A stretch of DNA of 64,000 nucleotides from the NCBI RefSeq assembly GCF_040939455.1, contig NC_134108.1, positions 13,607,501-13,671,500 on the forward strand. The letters run 5' to 3'. Numbering within the stretch: the stretch's first letter is position 1; each line of letters starts with the position of its first letter. The stretch comes from Microcebus murinus (lineage: Eukaryota > Chordata > Mammalia > Primates > Cheirogaleidae). The translations under genes were made by a program, and so were the position numbers. A model generated the notes under the pieces. That model worked only from the letters and a program-made list of their open reading frames with translations, was not told the origin of the DNA and ran no database searches. Below, one piece after another: positions 36,569 through 48,913 of this stretch.

Positions 36569-36660
36569 ATGGTGGTGGCAGAGGACCTGCGTGCCCTGAG
36601 GATGGCAGAGGACGACTGCGTGGACGCAGATCTCCCAGATTGTAACTGCGATGTCACAAG
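36569..36660 (+). CDS. SYNE2: Candidate first coding exon of short isoform nesprin-2 alpha-1, GC donor
   Basis: An ATG opens 30 codons plus two bases, starting MVVAEDLRALRMAEDDC and ending CNCDVT. After two bases (AG) comes GCAGGC. Joining to exon i at 42953 (acceptor CCGCAG, one base in) completes an Arg and continues into VKKLKETL, giving 31 private residues. From memory, the muscle isoforms nesprin-1 alpha-2 and nesprin-2 alpha-1 share a unique acidic N-terminus of about this length and sequence beginning MVVAEDL. No GT donor is available before the in-frame TGA at about 36673, so the splice must use GC. The Kozak context is modest (T at -3, G at +4). The cryptic acceptor-like TTTTGCTCTGCAG at 36529-36541 could end a 5'-untranslated intron. 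An alpha isoform lacks the upstream rod but keeps the KASH end. The isoform assignment is inferred by recall. Confidence 0.75.
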
Positions 36661-37507
36661 GCAGGCGTCTCCTTGAGTTTCTTCCATTGTACATAGCTTT
36701 CGGGTTACGTGGGGTTTGTAGGGTAGATGCCGGAAACTCTAATCCAGAATTGCTTTTGCCAACGTTGAGTGAAGGCGATTGGTGTTACGAGGTTGTTGGC
36801 CATGGACTCCTAACAGTTATTTTGTTGCTTTGCTTTCTTGTCCCCTGCTAGGCGTGCAGAGCTGGATGAAAAGGTTAATGGACTTTTTATTCTGACTCGG
36901 TATTCCAGTTGTCTCTGGCCCCTGTGCGTCATGCAAGGAGTATGGCTACAGTAGCAAGGCTGAGACACAGGAAGGAGATTCAGAAAAAGACCCAGTTAGT
37001 CTGTCATCTGCTATTTAAAGGATGGGCTTCTGATGAAACTGAAATTCAGCCTTAGCCAGTTCACAGCTTTGTAGTTGAAAGCTTTCCCTTTATTAAATAA
37101 AAATCAGGGTCCTGGAGGATTTCCTGTGTGGGGGAAACTTGCATTTGTGTTTGTATGTGAATTTTAATCACTAGCTCATGTAAAGCTTATGTAATGTATG
37201 TGCAAAATCTACACATTTATGTCTTAAATAGTAATTTAGTTGTATTATGCAAAAGTTGAGTTCATATTTTTCAGTTGTAATAAAATATGACAGGAATTTT
37301 CATTTTGAGTTTTTAAAAATATTTTTCTTTTACCATATCATTTCCCCAATAAATTCCTACAAATGAGTAAGATTTACCAGTGGTACTTTGGTTCTATTAT
37401 ATTTAGAATTTGGATTTTTTTTTATTTTGGGTTATGGATATACTAAATTACTTTGAAGGGAAGTAGTGAAATATAAATATAATATATATTTGTAGGTATG
37501 TAAGTAC

Positions 37508-37525
37508 GTGTGTGTGTGTGTGTGT
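37508..37525 (+). repeat. (GT)n microsatellite
   Basis: Nine GT units. A separate run of eight or more C followed by an imperfect CA-rich tract lies at 37919-37972. Confidence 0.85.
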
Positions 37526-39284
37526 ATTTATGTGACAGTGTTAAGAAGCTAGACAATTGGATTTGAAAGTGGAATCCTTCTCAAGAAAGGTCAAATGCCT
37601 GTGATACGAACTGGACAGTGAAAGGAGAATCGTAAGCTGCAGAGACTTACAGATTTATCAGGCTTGCTAAACTTACTCAGACATGTGACATCTGTAGGCA
37701 TCTATTTTGAATTATAATACTGGACGCTACCCAAAGGGATGTTGCTTAAACTTCTCACAATGATAGATAAATAAAAAATATTTTTTACTCAAGCATTTCC
37801 TTCAAAGAAATAATGGAAAAATCATGGGACATTTCTCCTAAAAGAGAATGATCCACGTCCAGCACATATCAAGTTTAATAAGCCAAGGCAAATTTATGGG
37901 GACCTCTATTACACACCTCCCCCCCCCAGCACGCACATACATGCACACGTATACACGTATACACACACAATACATTACACTACTTGTTGTAAAATGTACT
38001 TTTTAAAAAATGAGAAAGGAGAGCCACTTAAACGTTCACCCCACTACTTTACCAAATTTACACATTAGTTTGAAAGAGGAATTTGTCCCTAATGCACTAT
38101 ATGAACAAGCATTTCCATGTCACGATGCCCTTGACATATTGCACACTAACCACTCTGACTTGGAACTCATTCAATATTATAGAAAATATCCTGTAATTTA
38201 TTTTGCTAGTGTAGCCAATCCAATGGTACAATGTTTACTCACATTCTTTTGTGCTTTGGAACTTTTGATTGTATTTGTGAGTGAGGGTTTTTTTTTTTTG
38301 GTTTTTTATTTTTTATTTATTTATTTATTTTTTTGGTGAGTTTTGAACCAAGAAAATAAATGAATTTTAGTACTTGACAAATAGACCATTTGCAAATGTT
38401 GGACCTAGAGGAAAAATTTAAATACACATTTAATATCAAATAAATTTTTTTAAATTAATTAAAAATATTTCACTTAGATACTAATTATTAATGTTTAGCA
38501 GGCATTTAAATAGTGTCCAACTTAGTGCAAAGCACTGAGCTTAGTATGGCCAGGGGACGGAAAAAAGTGAATGTGAAAATTCACAGTTCCAGCTTTCTGA
38601 GGAACTTACCATGAAGGAGACTAACTTGTGCATAAGTAACACCAGGGAGTAAAATAAGGGTAGGAAGGAAACAAGCCCACTGCCCTCTAATGAAACTCTA
38701 ATGATATTATGAAGTTGCTATAAAACCCCATCCTGACATGTAGTCAGCATTATGATCCTACCAAATCTGAAGGCCGGAAGCTGGTGAAGTGGAAAAAGGT
38801 TACTGAGAGAGAATACTCTTACAGGGGTGAAACCGGGATGGACATCTCGCTGCTATGTGCCATTCTTCAGTCCTTTTCCAGTGGGTTTTTTGATTGTAGA
38901 CTGTCCTTTCAGTCTAGGGTGCTATGGCCAGGACCATGTTAAATTTCTCTGCCTGTCCCTTGGTCATTGGTAGAATGCGTTCCCCAAGCTTTGCACCCCG
39001 TAGCCATTCTACAACTGTCATTCACTGACTGATGCTCAAATGAATTTTGTCTTCTATGTGAGAGAAATACGAGTGAGCTGTATGTTAAAGTTCTTGGAAA
39101 TATTGTTCCAGGCCAATTTATTGAACTTCCAGGCATTGAATGCCTAGGGGATAGTATATAAATTGTACTTACAAAGCTATTAATAATCAGGGAGGTTTTA
39201 TCTTGAGTGGAAATATAAGTCATGATAAACATCGCAACACATTTTCTTTCCCTATCAATAGAATATATTGTGGAATATGAACAT

Positions 39285-39352
39285 AATTTTTTTTAATTTT
39301 AGCATATTATAGGGGTACAAATGTTAAGGTTACATATATTGCCCAATTTTTA
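39285..39352 (-). mobile_element. Short L1 3' end, strepsirrhine type
   Basis: TTTTAGCATATTATAGGGGT and GTTACATATATTGCCCAATT after a T-run. Same L1 group as 5490-5600 and 61475-61565. Confidence 0.6.
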
Positions 39353-39644
39353 AATACACATTTTTTCAAAACAAAATGATGTACGTACCTAAGAGTGCTT
39401 TTACAAACTGAAAATGTTAATATAAATATTATTAACTATAATTAATCAAATAGAGATATTATTATTAACAGTTGACCATAGTGAAAATCCTTTTAAGAGT
39501 ATTTATTTGTATGACAGTGCTTTAAGGAAAATGACAAGGGAAACACTGATTTATTAAAAGGGATGATAACAATTTTAAGCAACTAAAAATACATCAAAAT
39601 GTTTGAAATACTCTGATTGTGTGACATTTTCTTCATACTAGTTA

Positions 39645-39720
39645 GTGACTCTTGACCAGAGGAGCATATCAGAATCATCTGTGGCTTAAAAGCACCCTCA
39701 GCGGGTTCTGTGACCCAATT
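39645..39720 (+). mobile_element. MER5-type DNA element fragment
   Basis: AGCATATCAGAATCATCTGT with neighbouring GGCTTAAAAGC resembles MER5. Short. Confidence 0.45.
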
Positions 39721-40689
39721 TGAAACTTCTTTGACATCTGAAAGTAATAGAGTTGGGAAATATCCGATGACTCTGAGTGTAAGTTGTCAATCTTTGACAA
39801 CATTCTAATGCAGATCTCTCTGCCTTTAAGTAAATCACATCCCTACTGTCTTAAAAGTCATATTGCTCTTGACACCTTTTCTAGAAGATACTTCTTCAGT
39901 TGGGCCAAATTGACACCCTAGGAGATTGAAGTATTTTACTGCTTTTCTGTTTACCTCTAAGATGAGCAGTGCCAATTAGGTGACCATATTTCCTGAACCA
40001 CAATGCAGGACACATGGTCTAAAGGCAGAACTGCATTTTAAATAAGGGCTGTAACAGCTCATTGATCATATGCTTATTATCACCTTGACCTTTCTTTTTA
40101 CAGCAATCTGTGTACATTCAGCCATGTCAGGCCCTTAGCAGGGACTCTGTAATTGATTTTTGCTCTTACTTGATCATAATGGAGTTGAGAAATACTACCA
40201 GTGACCCTCCCAAACTCCTGCTCACACCCTGTCCATGTTGGGTTTCAAAACTCCTTTATCTGCCCTAGACCCCGGCTCTTTGCCGGGCTCCATTGTCTAT
40301 ATTCATCTAGGAGTTCTCTCCTCCTTTTTCTTCTTTGGCTTCCTCCATATGAGTTCCTAATTTTTTACCTAAAACCATTATAAGGCTATTCCAAACAATT
40401 AACTACATTAAACAAAGAAAACAAACAAAAAAAGAAATCAATCTTTCCTTGAAGCCAGGTCATTGCACAGGTTCTGTACTGTATTTACTCAGCTTCGTTG
40501 GCTATTTTTCTTAAAAGAATGAACTATACTTCCTTACCATAAGTGTCTGTCTTGGCCTAAATGCACTCTGTTTTCTGTGTCCACAGACCTTGATAAACTG
40601 CTCACTTAGAAATGGCAGAGCCCTTCCAGTTGCCAGACCATGGGCCCTCTTGCAGGCCTCCTCATACTATACTGCTCTGCATTTGACAA

Positions 40690-40890
40690 AGTAGACCAGT
40701 AATTCCCAAATTTTAGAATGCACAAAAATCACCCGGAGTGCTTGCCAGATATGCACATGCCCTGGCCAAACCTTCAGAGGTTCTGATTCAGTAGGACTGG
40801 ATTGGGGTCTAGGATTTTGTGTTTATAGGAGGCAAACCAGGTGAATCCGGTGCAGGTGTCCTTGAGAACACACTCTGACCAACACTTCCC
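40690..40890 (+). mobile_element. MER5A (hAT-Charlie)
   Basis: TTTTAGAATGCACAAAAATC, TTCAGAGGTTCTGATTCAGT and GAGAACACACTCTGACCAAC are in MER5A order, with most of the consensus length. Confidence 0.75.
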
Positions 40891-40904
40891 TTTTGAAGCT
40901 TCCT

Positions 40905-41840
40905 GCCTTTAACTTTATGCTGCACTTTCCTGGTCTTCTTCTTTCCTTTCTGATTATTTTTTCTTAGACTGTGATTCCTACTTCTTTAGCAAGCCTTTTA
41001 AAATTCATTCTTCTTAGACTACACCTTCTCAGGAGGAAGTTCATCCATTCCCAGGGCTTCAGCTCTATGCGGACAATGCCTAGGCAGATGTTGTAAACTC
41101 CTTCCTCTCTTCTGGACCTTGAACTACGTTTCTGTATGTTACTACCTGGTCTCTCAGGCTCATCATGTCCCAAACTTAATGTGGCATTAATCCGAGAACT
41201 CGCTCCTCTTCTACATACTCTAAGGCAGCAGCATCCAATTAGTCACCCGACTGGAAAACACATCATTTTTAACTCCACCTCACAAGATGGCAATTCATGA
41301 ATTTAGCAATTCCATCCTCACCTCTCTTCCTGCTGTGTTTCTAGTGTAGTCTTTTTTGGAAGCCACTGTGATGATTCCACTTACTTGACTCCTATGACAT
41401 CCCCATTTCAAACTTACATACTCAATATCAGAACTGACCTTATCAGTGCTCTGCTGATAAACCTTGGAGAAGGTCCACTGTGTCAGAAACTGCATACAAA
41501 CCCATTCTCTCCTCCTTAGAGCATCTTTATAATCAAACTCCTGCCTACCCACCCTTCTTGTATTGCCTCACGTCTTCCTCTCTTTTCTGCTTCTCTTCCT
41601 CATCCTCCCTACCCCAACCCTCATTCTCCCTACCCCCACCCCCTCAGCACTATGACACTATTTGACTTCAAAATCTCTGCATTTCCTCTTTCTGTTTCCT
41701 GGACCAGAAGCATTCCTCTTGGCTGACATCCGTCTCTCCAGAATGCAGCTCAAATGATCTCTTCATTTCCTTTTCATCAAAGTCAAAACCCATCAATGGC
41801 AAGGATGAAACTTCAGTTGTCACTGTATTTTTGTTACCTG
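40905..41840 (+). mobile_element. L2-like LINE relic
   Basis: CCAATTAGTCACCCGACTGG, TGTATTGCCTCACGTCTTCC and AGAATGCAGCTCAAATGATC resemble L2 body segments. Divergence is high, so edges are uncertain. Confidence 0.4.
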
Positions 41841-42004
41841 GAGCCATGTCTACCTAACACCATAAATATTTGTAGACGGAATAAAGAAATTAACAAATGG
41901 GGAGAGAATAAATGAATGAAGTCTTACCCAAATGTGGCCAGACAGAATTTATCACTCCTTGTTTATTAACCAGAGACTGGGTTCATTTCTTTAATCAGGT
42001 TCAT

Positions 42005-42155
42005 ACCACATTATGTTGCATTTCATTGTTTCCATGTCCAGATTTTCAGTCAGATTGTACATTTCGTAAGAGAAAGAAGTGAGTCTTGTTTATCTTTGTC
42101 TCTCGACATGTCACACATCACATATCCACAAATGATTGTTAGATAAATGACATTC
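42005..42155 (+). mobile_element. L2 3' end
   Basis: TGAGTCTTGTTTATCTTTGT followed by AAATGATTGTTAGATAAATG: L2 tail. Confidence 0.55.
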
Positions 42156-42664
42156 TTAAAGAAAACATTTTTTTCCTGCTCCCTAGGGGAAAAAAAATGG
42201 GAAAAGGCTCTCTTTTAAAGCATGCTATGTAGTGAATACTAATCTAGGCTTCAAAGGTAGAAAACTGGATCAGACCTTGGATCTGCTCTCTGTTGCCTAT
42301 AACCCAGTAGGTCCTCAGTTGCCTTTAACGTAATCTCTCACTGGTAATCTCTCACATTGATCGAGTGCATGTGATATCTCGCTGGTGGTTTATCTTGTGT
42401 GTGCTTTCTTCTTTTAACGGAGTTCCTGTCACAAAGGTGCTGAAATAGAACTCAACAGGGCTGACGTCATGTTTGTCAATATCAGAATCATTGCTGTGTA
42501 ATCCATTTGTTGATAATATGTTGAAAATGTTTTTAAAAAGTTTTTTTCTCTTGGGTATTACTCATAGGAGTATAAATTATGTTATTAATGAAAATAATCT
42601 TGTGGCAACCATGAGATATCTGTCACTATTATAGTATTATATTAAGAGTTGTGTGGCATGTCAT

Positions 42665-42850
42665 ATTCGCTAGTATTTATTGAATATTTGCTAGGCACTG
42701 GGCACCCTACATTATTCAGCTTATATAAATCTCATGAGTACTGTTATATGCTATAAAATCCCCATTTTATAGATGAGGAAACAGAGACCCAGAGAGGTTG
42801 TGCAACCTGCACAGTGTCTCACAGCCAGCATGTGACTGAGCCAGGATGGA
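42665..42850 (+). mobile_element. MIR SINE
   Basis: TATTTATTGAATATTTGCTA, AGATGAGGAAACAGAGACCC and CACAGCCAGCATGTGACTGA: well preserved, ending about 100 bp before exon i. Confidence 0.8.
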
Positions 42851-42952
42851 CCAGGGCGGTTTGGCTTTAGACCCAGCGCTCGAGGCTGCATGTGAGGGAG
42901 ACGTCAGAGGGGATCTTGCTGGAGCCGTTATGTTCATCCTCTCTGTCCGCAG

Positions 42953-43115
42953 GGTGAAGAAGCTGAAGGAGACCCTGGTGGCCGTGCAGCAGCTCGATAA
43001 GAACATGAGCAGCCTGAGGACTTGGCTCGCTCACATCGAGTCAGAACTGGCCAAGCCGATAGTCTACGATTCCTGTAACTCGGAAGAAATACAGAGAAAG
43101 CTCAGTGAGCAGCAG
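42953..43115 (+). CDS. SYNE2: SYNE2 exon i (spectrin-repeat rod; shared by long and short isoforms)
   Basis: Acceptor CTGTCCGCAG, donor CAGCAG|GTAAGA. One base completes the split Arg, then 54 codons follow, starting VKKLKETLVAVQQLDKN and ending RKLSEQQ. It gives helix A of a repeat (SLRTWLAHIESEL) and the start of helix B. It is preceded directly by a MIR relic (42665-42850). An open frame runs back into that relic with two in-frame ATGs, but the clean acceptor makes intron the better reading. It accepts splices from exon h and probably from the alpha-1 start exon. Confidence 0.95.
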
Positions 43116-43788
43116 GTAAGACCTAGAATTGAAGTGAAGTTAATAAGCTGTGGAATGCCTGTGCTCCTGGCCAGGGTGGCGGAGTGGGTATAAGATGGTG
43201 ACTCTTGATGGAAGGTCAGTAGGAAGCTAAGCAGGACTGCTAAGGAAGGGGGGCTTTGTCTAGGTAGGCGTTTGGGGCGAATAGGTTCCACATCATCACA
43301 GAGTTGACTTAAATAGATGCTTGTGCCATCATAGGGCTGGTGTCATTGATCCATCAAGAAGCCATTCTAAGGTGGTAGGTCAAGTTGAGTTGCAATCATG
43401 TATCCAAAACAGTGTTGACAGATTCATTTATTTATTTGTGGCTCACTAGCCCACTACCATAGACTTAGAAAGGAGCTCTTTTTTTCTGTGTATAGTGTTT
43501 GGTGCATGCTTAGAATTTTTGGAGTTTTAAAAAATTTTGTTTTGCTAGGAGGATTGCATGACCTGCAGACCACACACTTGTAATTTCACCTTAATGAGTG
43601 TAGCAAAGACAGCACGTCTCACTGGCATACAGTGTACGATCCAACAAAGCAAAAGACTACGACCCTAAAAAATGCAAACAGAAGATACTCTCAACTCCCA
43701 CTCCCCTTGTTTATTCTTACTAAGTACATCAGACTACAGTTGCCTGTAGTAAACACCATAAATTTACCAGTAGAAGTATTGTTATTCT

Positions 43789-44048
43789 AGGCTGAGTACA
43801 ATGGCTCATGCTTGGGAGGCCGAGGTGGAAAAATTGCTTGAAGCCAGGAGTTCAAGACCAGCTTGAGCAATGCAGCAAGACCCTGTCTCTACAATTTTTT
43901 TTTTTAAAGTTAGCCCAAACGTGGTGGCACAGGCCTATTGTCCCAGCTATTTGGGAGGTTGAGGCGGAAGCATCACTTGAGCCTTGGAGTTTGAGCTATG
44001 ATAATGCCACTGCACTCCAGCCTGGGGAGCAGAGTGAGCCCTTGTCTC
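43789..44048 (+). mobile_element. Alu with expanded purine tail
   Basis: AGGCTGAGTACAATGGCTCA at the start, a T-run inside the linker (43894-43904), and CACTGCACTCCAGCCTGGGG near the end. Its A-tail leads directly into the long purine tract. Confidence 0.85.
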
Positions 44049-44450
<402 letters not shown>

Positions 44451-44689
44451 TGGTTTTGACTCCATGCCTTTAGATTGCCTTTGAATATTCTATCTGGACC
44501 CTGGTCCCTTCCATTACAATTAGGCCATTATAGCTAAGTTACTTAAAAGCTATAAAATGTAAGTAGCATCTGTTTTTAAATCCTATGAAATAGTTTACTT
44601 TATTTTACAGACTATTTAAGCCCATCAAATAAGTGTTAATATACACTTTTAAGTGTTAGGCTTTTTTGAAATATTAAAATTAGCATTTA

Positions 44690-44885
44690 AAAATTTTTAT
44701 TTAAAATTGACACATAATTGTACATATTCATAGAGCACTATGTGATGTTACATTGTATGTATACATATTATAATAATTAAATTGGGTAATTCCCAATTTA
44801 ATTACCCAAATTTTAAACATTTATCATTTCTTTGTGGTGACAACATTTGGAATTTTCTAATTATCTTGAAATATGTACTATGTTG
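44690..44885 (-). mobile_element. L1 3' UTR fragment
   Basis: AAAATTGACACATAATTGTA, ATGTGATGTTACATTGTATG and CATTTATCATTTCTTTGTGG match the antisense L1 3' end seen at 47125. Confidence 0.6.
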
Positions 44886-45449
44886 CATTGCTTTTAAAGA
44901 AATTTTTGTTAGCCAGACATTTTTCAGGTTTTACGAAATTAACATTTTCTGATGGACACTAATGTTTGAAATTCTGACGCTTGAACTGTGGGGTCATGCT
45001 TGGCTTCCGGCTCCCCAAATTCTTGTGGTAAACATGGTAATGATGAGTGCAGTGATAAGAGTTAACATGCTAATGGCCAATACTATAATTTAGCAAATGT
45101 ATAAAAATCAAAAAAATATCTACTTAAATATGACAAATTGATCTTAAGAATTTATAGCCACACCTACTGCTAAAACTGCAATAAGATGATAGGGGGAAAA
45201 GGTCACAGCCACAATGGTAAAGATAACAGGAGAGAAAATGATAGAGATGATGGACATCCAGTGGAATTTTTGGAAGATAGAAAGTAGATAAGTCAGTGAT
45301 GGTGTTAGCAGGATGGAGGGTGGAGAAAGTTGACTCATGCCACAGAGTTCTAAGCCTTAGAAAGTGGAGATCAGGTGAAGCTGAAAGTTAGGTTGTCTGC
45401 AGAGCTGTGTTATAAAATGGAAGACGGCTTGAAAGTCTAAATAAGGAGC

Positions 45450-46680
45450 ACTACTGGCAGATGCCCCCCCTCAAGCCCAGGTAGCCAGGCTACTCTGCTT
45501 TCTTTTCCCTGGTAGAAGAACAGGGCATTGCTCTCTGGAGAAGGGAAACCAGAAAGACTTTAGGTCACCACCAAGGCTCGATTTTCTATATTAAAAATGG
45601 AGATGAAGTGAGTGCCTCTGGACTAAGAGGTGTGGCTCCCACCCCACGTACCCAGCTTGGTTCCCACGATGTCAGTAGCCAGGCTTGTATCGAGCCAGGA
45701 GATTGGAGCAGACCTCTCAGGAGAAACTGACCACTTGTGAGAAAATACCTTCAGGTAGTGAGACTTAAGGCAACCCTACAAAGAGCCAGACCTCTGCCTA
45801 GCTCAACCCAGTGAAGCCTCCTGGTTGGCAAGCTTTAGGGCCATGCACAGCATCCAATGGCTGACTCACTCCGAAATATGTGTGGAGAAGCAAGAATCCC
45901 CACCCCTTAAAGTTACTACCATTAAAGGAAAGACCGAAATAAATAGAGGGGATAAAACAGAAAGGAAGAATCTGAGAAAACACATTCTACAGAGAGGAAG
46001 AAAACTTAAAAAGAAAAAAAAGAGGAAACTCATAGAAATGAGAAATTTAACATTAATAAAATAATAGGATGCCTTTTTTTAAAAAAAAAAAGTAGCTTTC
46101 ATAATTAAGAGTATCTCCCACAAAATAAAACAAAAAGATAAATATATGAAAAATACGAGAGAAATATAATAAAGGATTAATGTGAGAGTTTCAAAACAAT
46201 TCATTTCTTCCATAAAGGTCTCCCTCACCACCAAAAAAGAATAAAGAAAATGGAGAGGAGGAAGTTGCCAATGTAAAAAAAAATTCCCAAATGAAAAACA
46301 TACATTTTCAGGTCATAAGAGAGCCATACGAGTACCCAGAAAAATTTAAAACAAAGCAAAACCATCCGAGGGCACCGCATCATAAAATTGCAGAATATAA
46401 GGGATACAGAGATCTTAAAGGTTTCTAGGATGAAAAAATCCCGGACTCTCTGAAACAACACTGGAAGCTAGAAGACAATGCGTGCTACTTTCAAAAACCT
46501 GAGAAAAATATTTATACTTTAGAACTGTATACCCTGCCATTTAATACACAAAATGTTTACCTCAAATACACCCATTTTCAGGAACTAATGAAAAGTGTGC
46601 CACTTATACTGAAGACTAAAGGGAGGGTAAAAACACTATTCAATTCTAGAGAGAGAAAGAGGGAATTGCCAGGATGAAAA
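45450..46680 (+). mobile_element. HAL1-like LINE relic
   Basis: The 3' part carries TAGAACTGTATACCCTGCCA, CCCATTTTCAGGAACTAATG and the A-rich body typical of the half-L1 (HAL1) group. The 5' edge is uncertain. Confidence 0.5.
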
Positions 46681-47124
46681 TGAAGAAAAGTCCCCAGTGA
46701 CAGCTGTCCTGCAGCCCAGCCAGCACCTGTCCGATTGGGAGCAGATGCCTGGGTGCTCTGGGAGGGACATTTCCAGGGCGGAAACAGGTGGACTAGAGTC
46801 CCTGATGGGCTTAACTCATCCTGTAGGGACTTTTATAAGTTCTGTAGGAGAGGGAATAGACATAAGCATTGTAAATTTGAGAGAAAAAGGATTGTTAATT
46901 CCAGAAAAACAAAAAGAAATAGAACCATATAGCATATTCTGTTCCTCAAATGTGAAAAATAATTTAATAACTATAGTCATGCAAGCAATGATTGTAGTAG
47001 TCTGAGGAAATGCAATGCCTTGTTTTTATCATCATTTTTTATTTCTGTCCCACATTTAAACTTGCTTTTTGAGGAAGCTGCCCGTATCATACATGATATA
47101 GAAGCTAGGTCTCTTAAACTATGT

Positions 47125-47950
47125 TACACTTTTTAAAATTGATACATAGTATTTATACATATTCCTGGGGTACATGTCATATTTTATTACATGCATAGAG
47201 TGTGTAATGATCAAGTCAGTGTATTTGGGGTGTCCATCAGCTCAAGTATGTATCATTTCTATGTTTTGGGAACATTTCAAGTCATACAATACATTGTTGT
47301 TGCTTATAGTCACTGTCCTCTGCTATCGAACATTAGAACTTATTCCCTCTATCTACCTCTATGTTTGTATCTACTAACCAACCTCTCTTCACAGTCCCCA
47401 CCCACACACCCTTCCCAGCTGTGGGTATCTATCATTCAACTCTTTACCTCCATGAGATCAACTTTTTAAACTCCCACGTAAGAGTGAGAACATGCGATAT
47501 TTATTTTTTCTGCCTGGCTTATTTCACGTAACATAATGACCTCCAGTTCCATTTATGTTGCTGCAAATGACATAATTTTATTCTTTTTTCCTGGAGTTCA
47601 GTGGCAAATCATAGGTCCCTGCAGCCTCACACTGCTGGGCTCAAGTGATCCTCCTGCCTCATCCTCTAGGTAGCTGGGACTACAGGAATGTGCCACCATG
47701 CCCAGCTAATTTTTTTTTTTTTAGTTTTTTTGTAGAGATGGAGTCCTGATACATTGCTTAGGCTGGTGTCAAACTCCCGGTCTCAAGCAATCCTCCAGCC
47801 TCTCAAAGTGCTAGAAGTACAAGTGTAAGCCACCGTGCCCAGGCTAATTTTATTCCTTTTTATGGCCAAATAGTATTCCATTGTGTGTGTGTATGTGTGT
47901 GTGTGTGTACATATATATGTGTGTATATACACCACATTTTCTTGATCCAT
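47125..47950 (-). mobile_element. L1 3' end, interrupted by an Alu
   Basis: TATTCCTGGGGTACATGTCA through GTGAGAACATGCGATATTTA, then, after the Alu, TTATGGCCAAATAGTATTCC. A (TG)n/(TA)n patch replaces part of it at 47884-47930. Confidence 0.8.
47584..47844 (-). mobile_element. Alu inserted in L1
   Basis: Antisense Alu from TGGAGTTCAGTGGCAAATCA to AAGCCACCGTGCCCAGGC. TAATTTTATTC at 47573-47583 recurs at 47845 as the target duplication. One arm is diverged. Confidence 0.85.
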
Positions 47951-48054
47951 TCATCTCTTGATAATCATGTTACCTTTTAACAATGGTGAATTAAGTGTTT
48001 AAAACAGTTTGTAGATCTTTGGAGTGTAAATTCCAGTTCTTGAATGCCAACTTT

Positions 48055-48365
48055 TAGCCAGTACAGCCTGCCCTCTGTGTTCATGGTTGATTTAATCAAC
48101 TGCAGATGGAAAATATTTGGGAAAAAATTGCTTCTGTACTGAACATGTATAGACTTTTTTCTTAAAATGTTCCACAACTGTTTATATAGCATTTACATTG
48201 TATTAGGTATTATAAGTTATCTGGAGATGATTTAAAGTATACAAGAGGATGTGCATAGATTATATGCAAATGCTACATTTGCTACCAGGGACCTGAGCAT
48301 CGTGGATTTTGGTATCCATGGGAAGTCTTGGAACCAATCCCCTACAGATACTGAGAGATGACTAT
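48055..48365 (-). mobile_element. MER2-like Tigger MITE
   Basis: CAGCCTGCCCTCTGTGTTCA at one end, AATCCCCTACAGATACTGAG at the other, with TTTACATTGTATTAGGTATT between: the MER2 order. Nonautonomous, no ORF. Confidence 0.7.
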
Positions 48366-48725
48366 ATTCTATGATTGATCATGTGATTGGTTGGAATGGA
48401 AGCAATGGATCTGTGTAGTAGAGTCTCGGGCAAGATTCATTCTTCATTTTTATTAAAGAAGCTGGTTTTATTCTTAGTGTATTCTAATTCATTTGTTCTG
48501 TCTATATTTTGGCATTGCTCACATAGCCAAAATATTTCTGGATCCATTTTCTCATACTTCTGAGCTTGCTGGATTTTGTAAATGACGCTCAAGAAGCTTC
48601 ATGCATGCAAGCAAATGAAATATTTGTCAAGGTTTAGCCTAGCCATTTGTCAATGAGCACAGCTTCAGTTTCTCTCCTCTGTAGACATGTGATTTTTTAA
48701 TAAAGCATGTTTCGTTCCCCTGCAG

Positions 48726-48913
48726 GAGCTTCAGAGAGACATAGAGAAGCACAGTACGGGCGTCGCCTCTGTTCTCAACCTGTGTGAAGTCCTGCTGCAC
48801 GACTGTGACGCTTGTGCCACGGACGCCGAGTGTGACTCCATCCAGCAGGCGACAAGAAACCTGGACCGGCGGTGGAGAAATATCTGTGCTATGTCCATGG
48901 AAAGGAGGCTCAA
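48726..48913 (+). CDS. SYNE2: SYNE2 exon j (spectrin-repeat rod)
   Basis: Acceptor TTCCCCTGCAG, donor CTCAA|GTAAGC. It is 62 codons plus two bases. It starts ELQRDIEKHSTGVASVL and ends CAMSMERRL with a split Lys. It supplies helices B and C, with the helix-C Trp in LDRRWRNIC. It is unusually Cys-rich for the rod (LCEVLLHDCDACATDAEC), a feature that human nesprin-2 shares as I remember it. Confidence 0.95.

Larger units (their letters stand above)
29326..42952 (+). other. SYNE2: SYNE2 13.6-kb intron h-i with internal start exon
   Basis: The longest intron in the window. It holds the candidate alpha-1 start exon at 36569-36660 and many old repeats, listed separately. The stretches 31060-32660, 34990-36240, 36700-37500, 37980-39280 and 39730-40680 contain no element I can name. 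Apart from the start exon, I find no conserved coding segment. Confidence 0.8.

Noticed and set aside
42846..42952. In-frame ATGs extending exon i upstream
   Set aside because: The extension lies in and beside a MIR relic, and a good splice acceptor (CTGTCCGCAG) marks the exon start. No sign of a first exon there.
47174..47469. Frames of 67-92 codons in the 47-kb region
   Set aside because: They lie within an L1 3' UTR in antisense.
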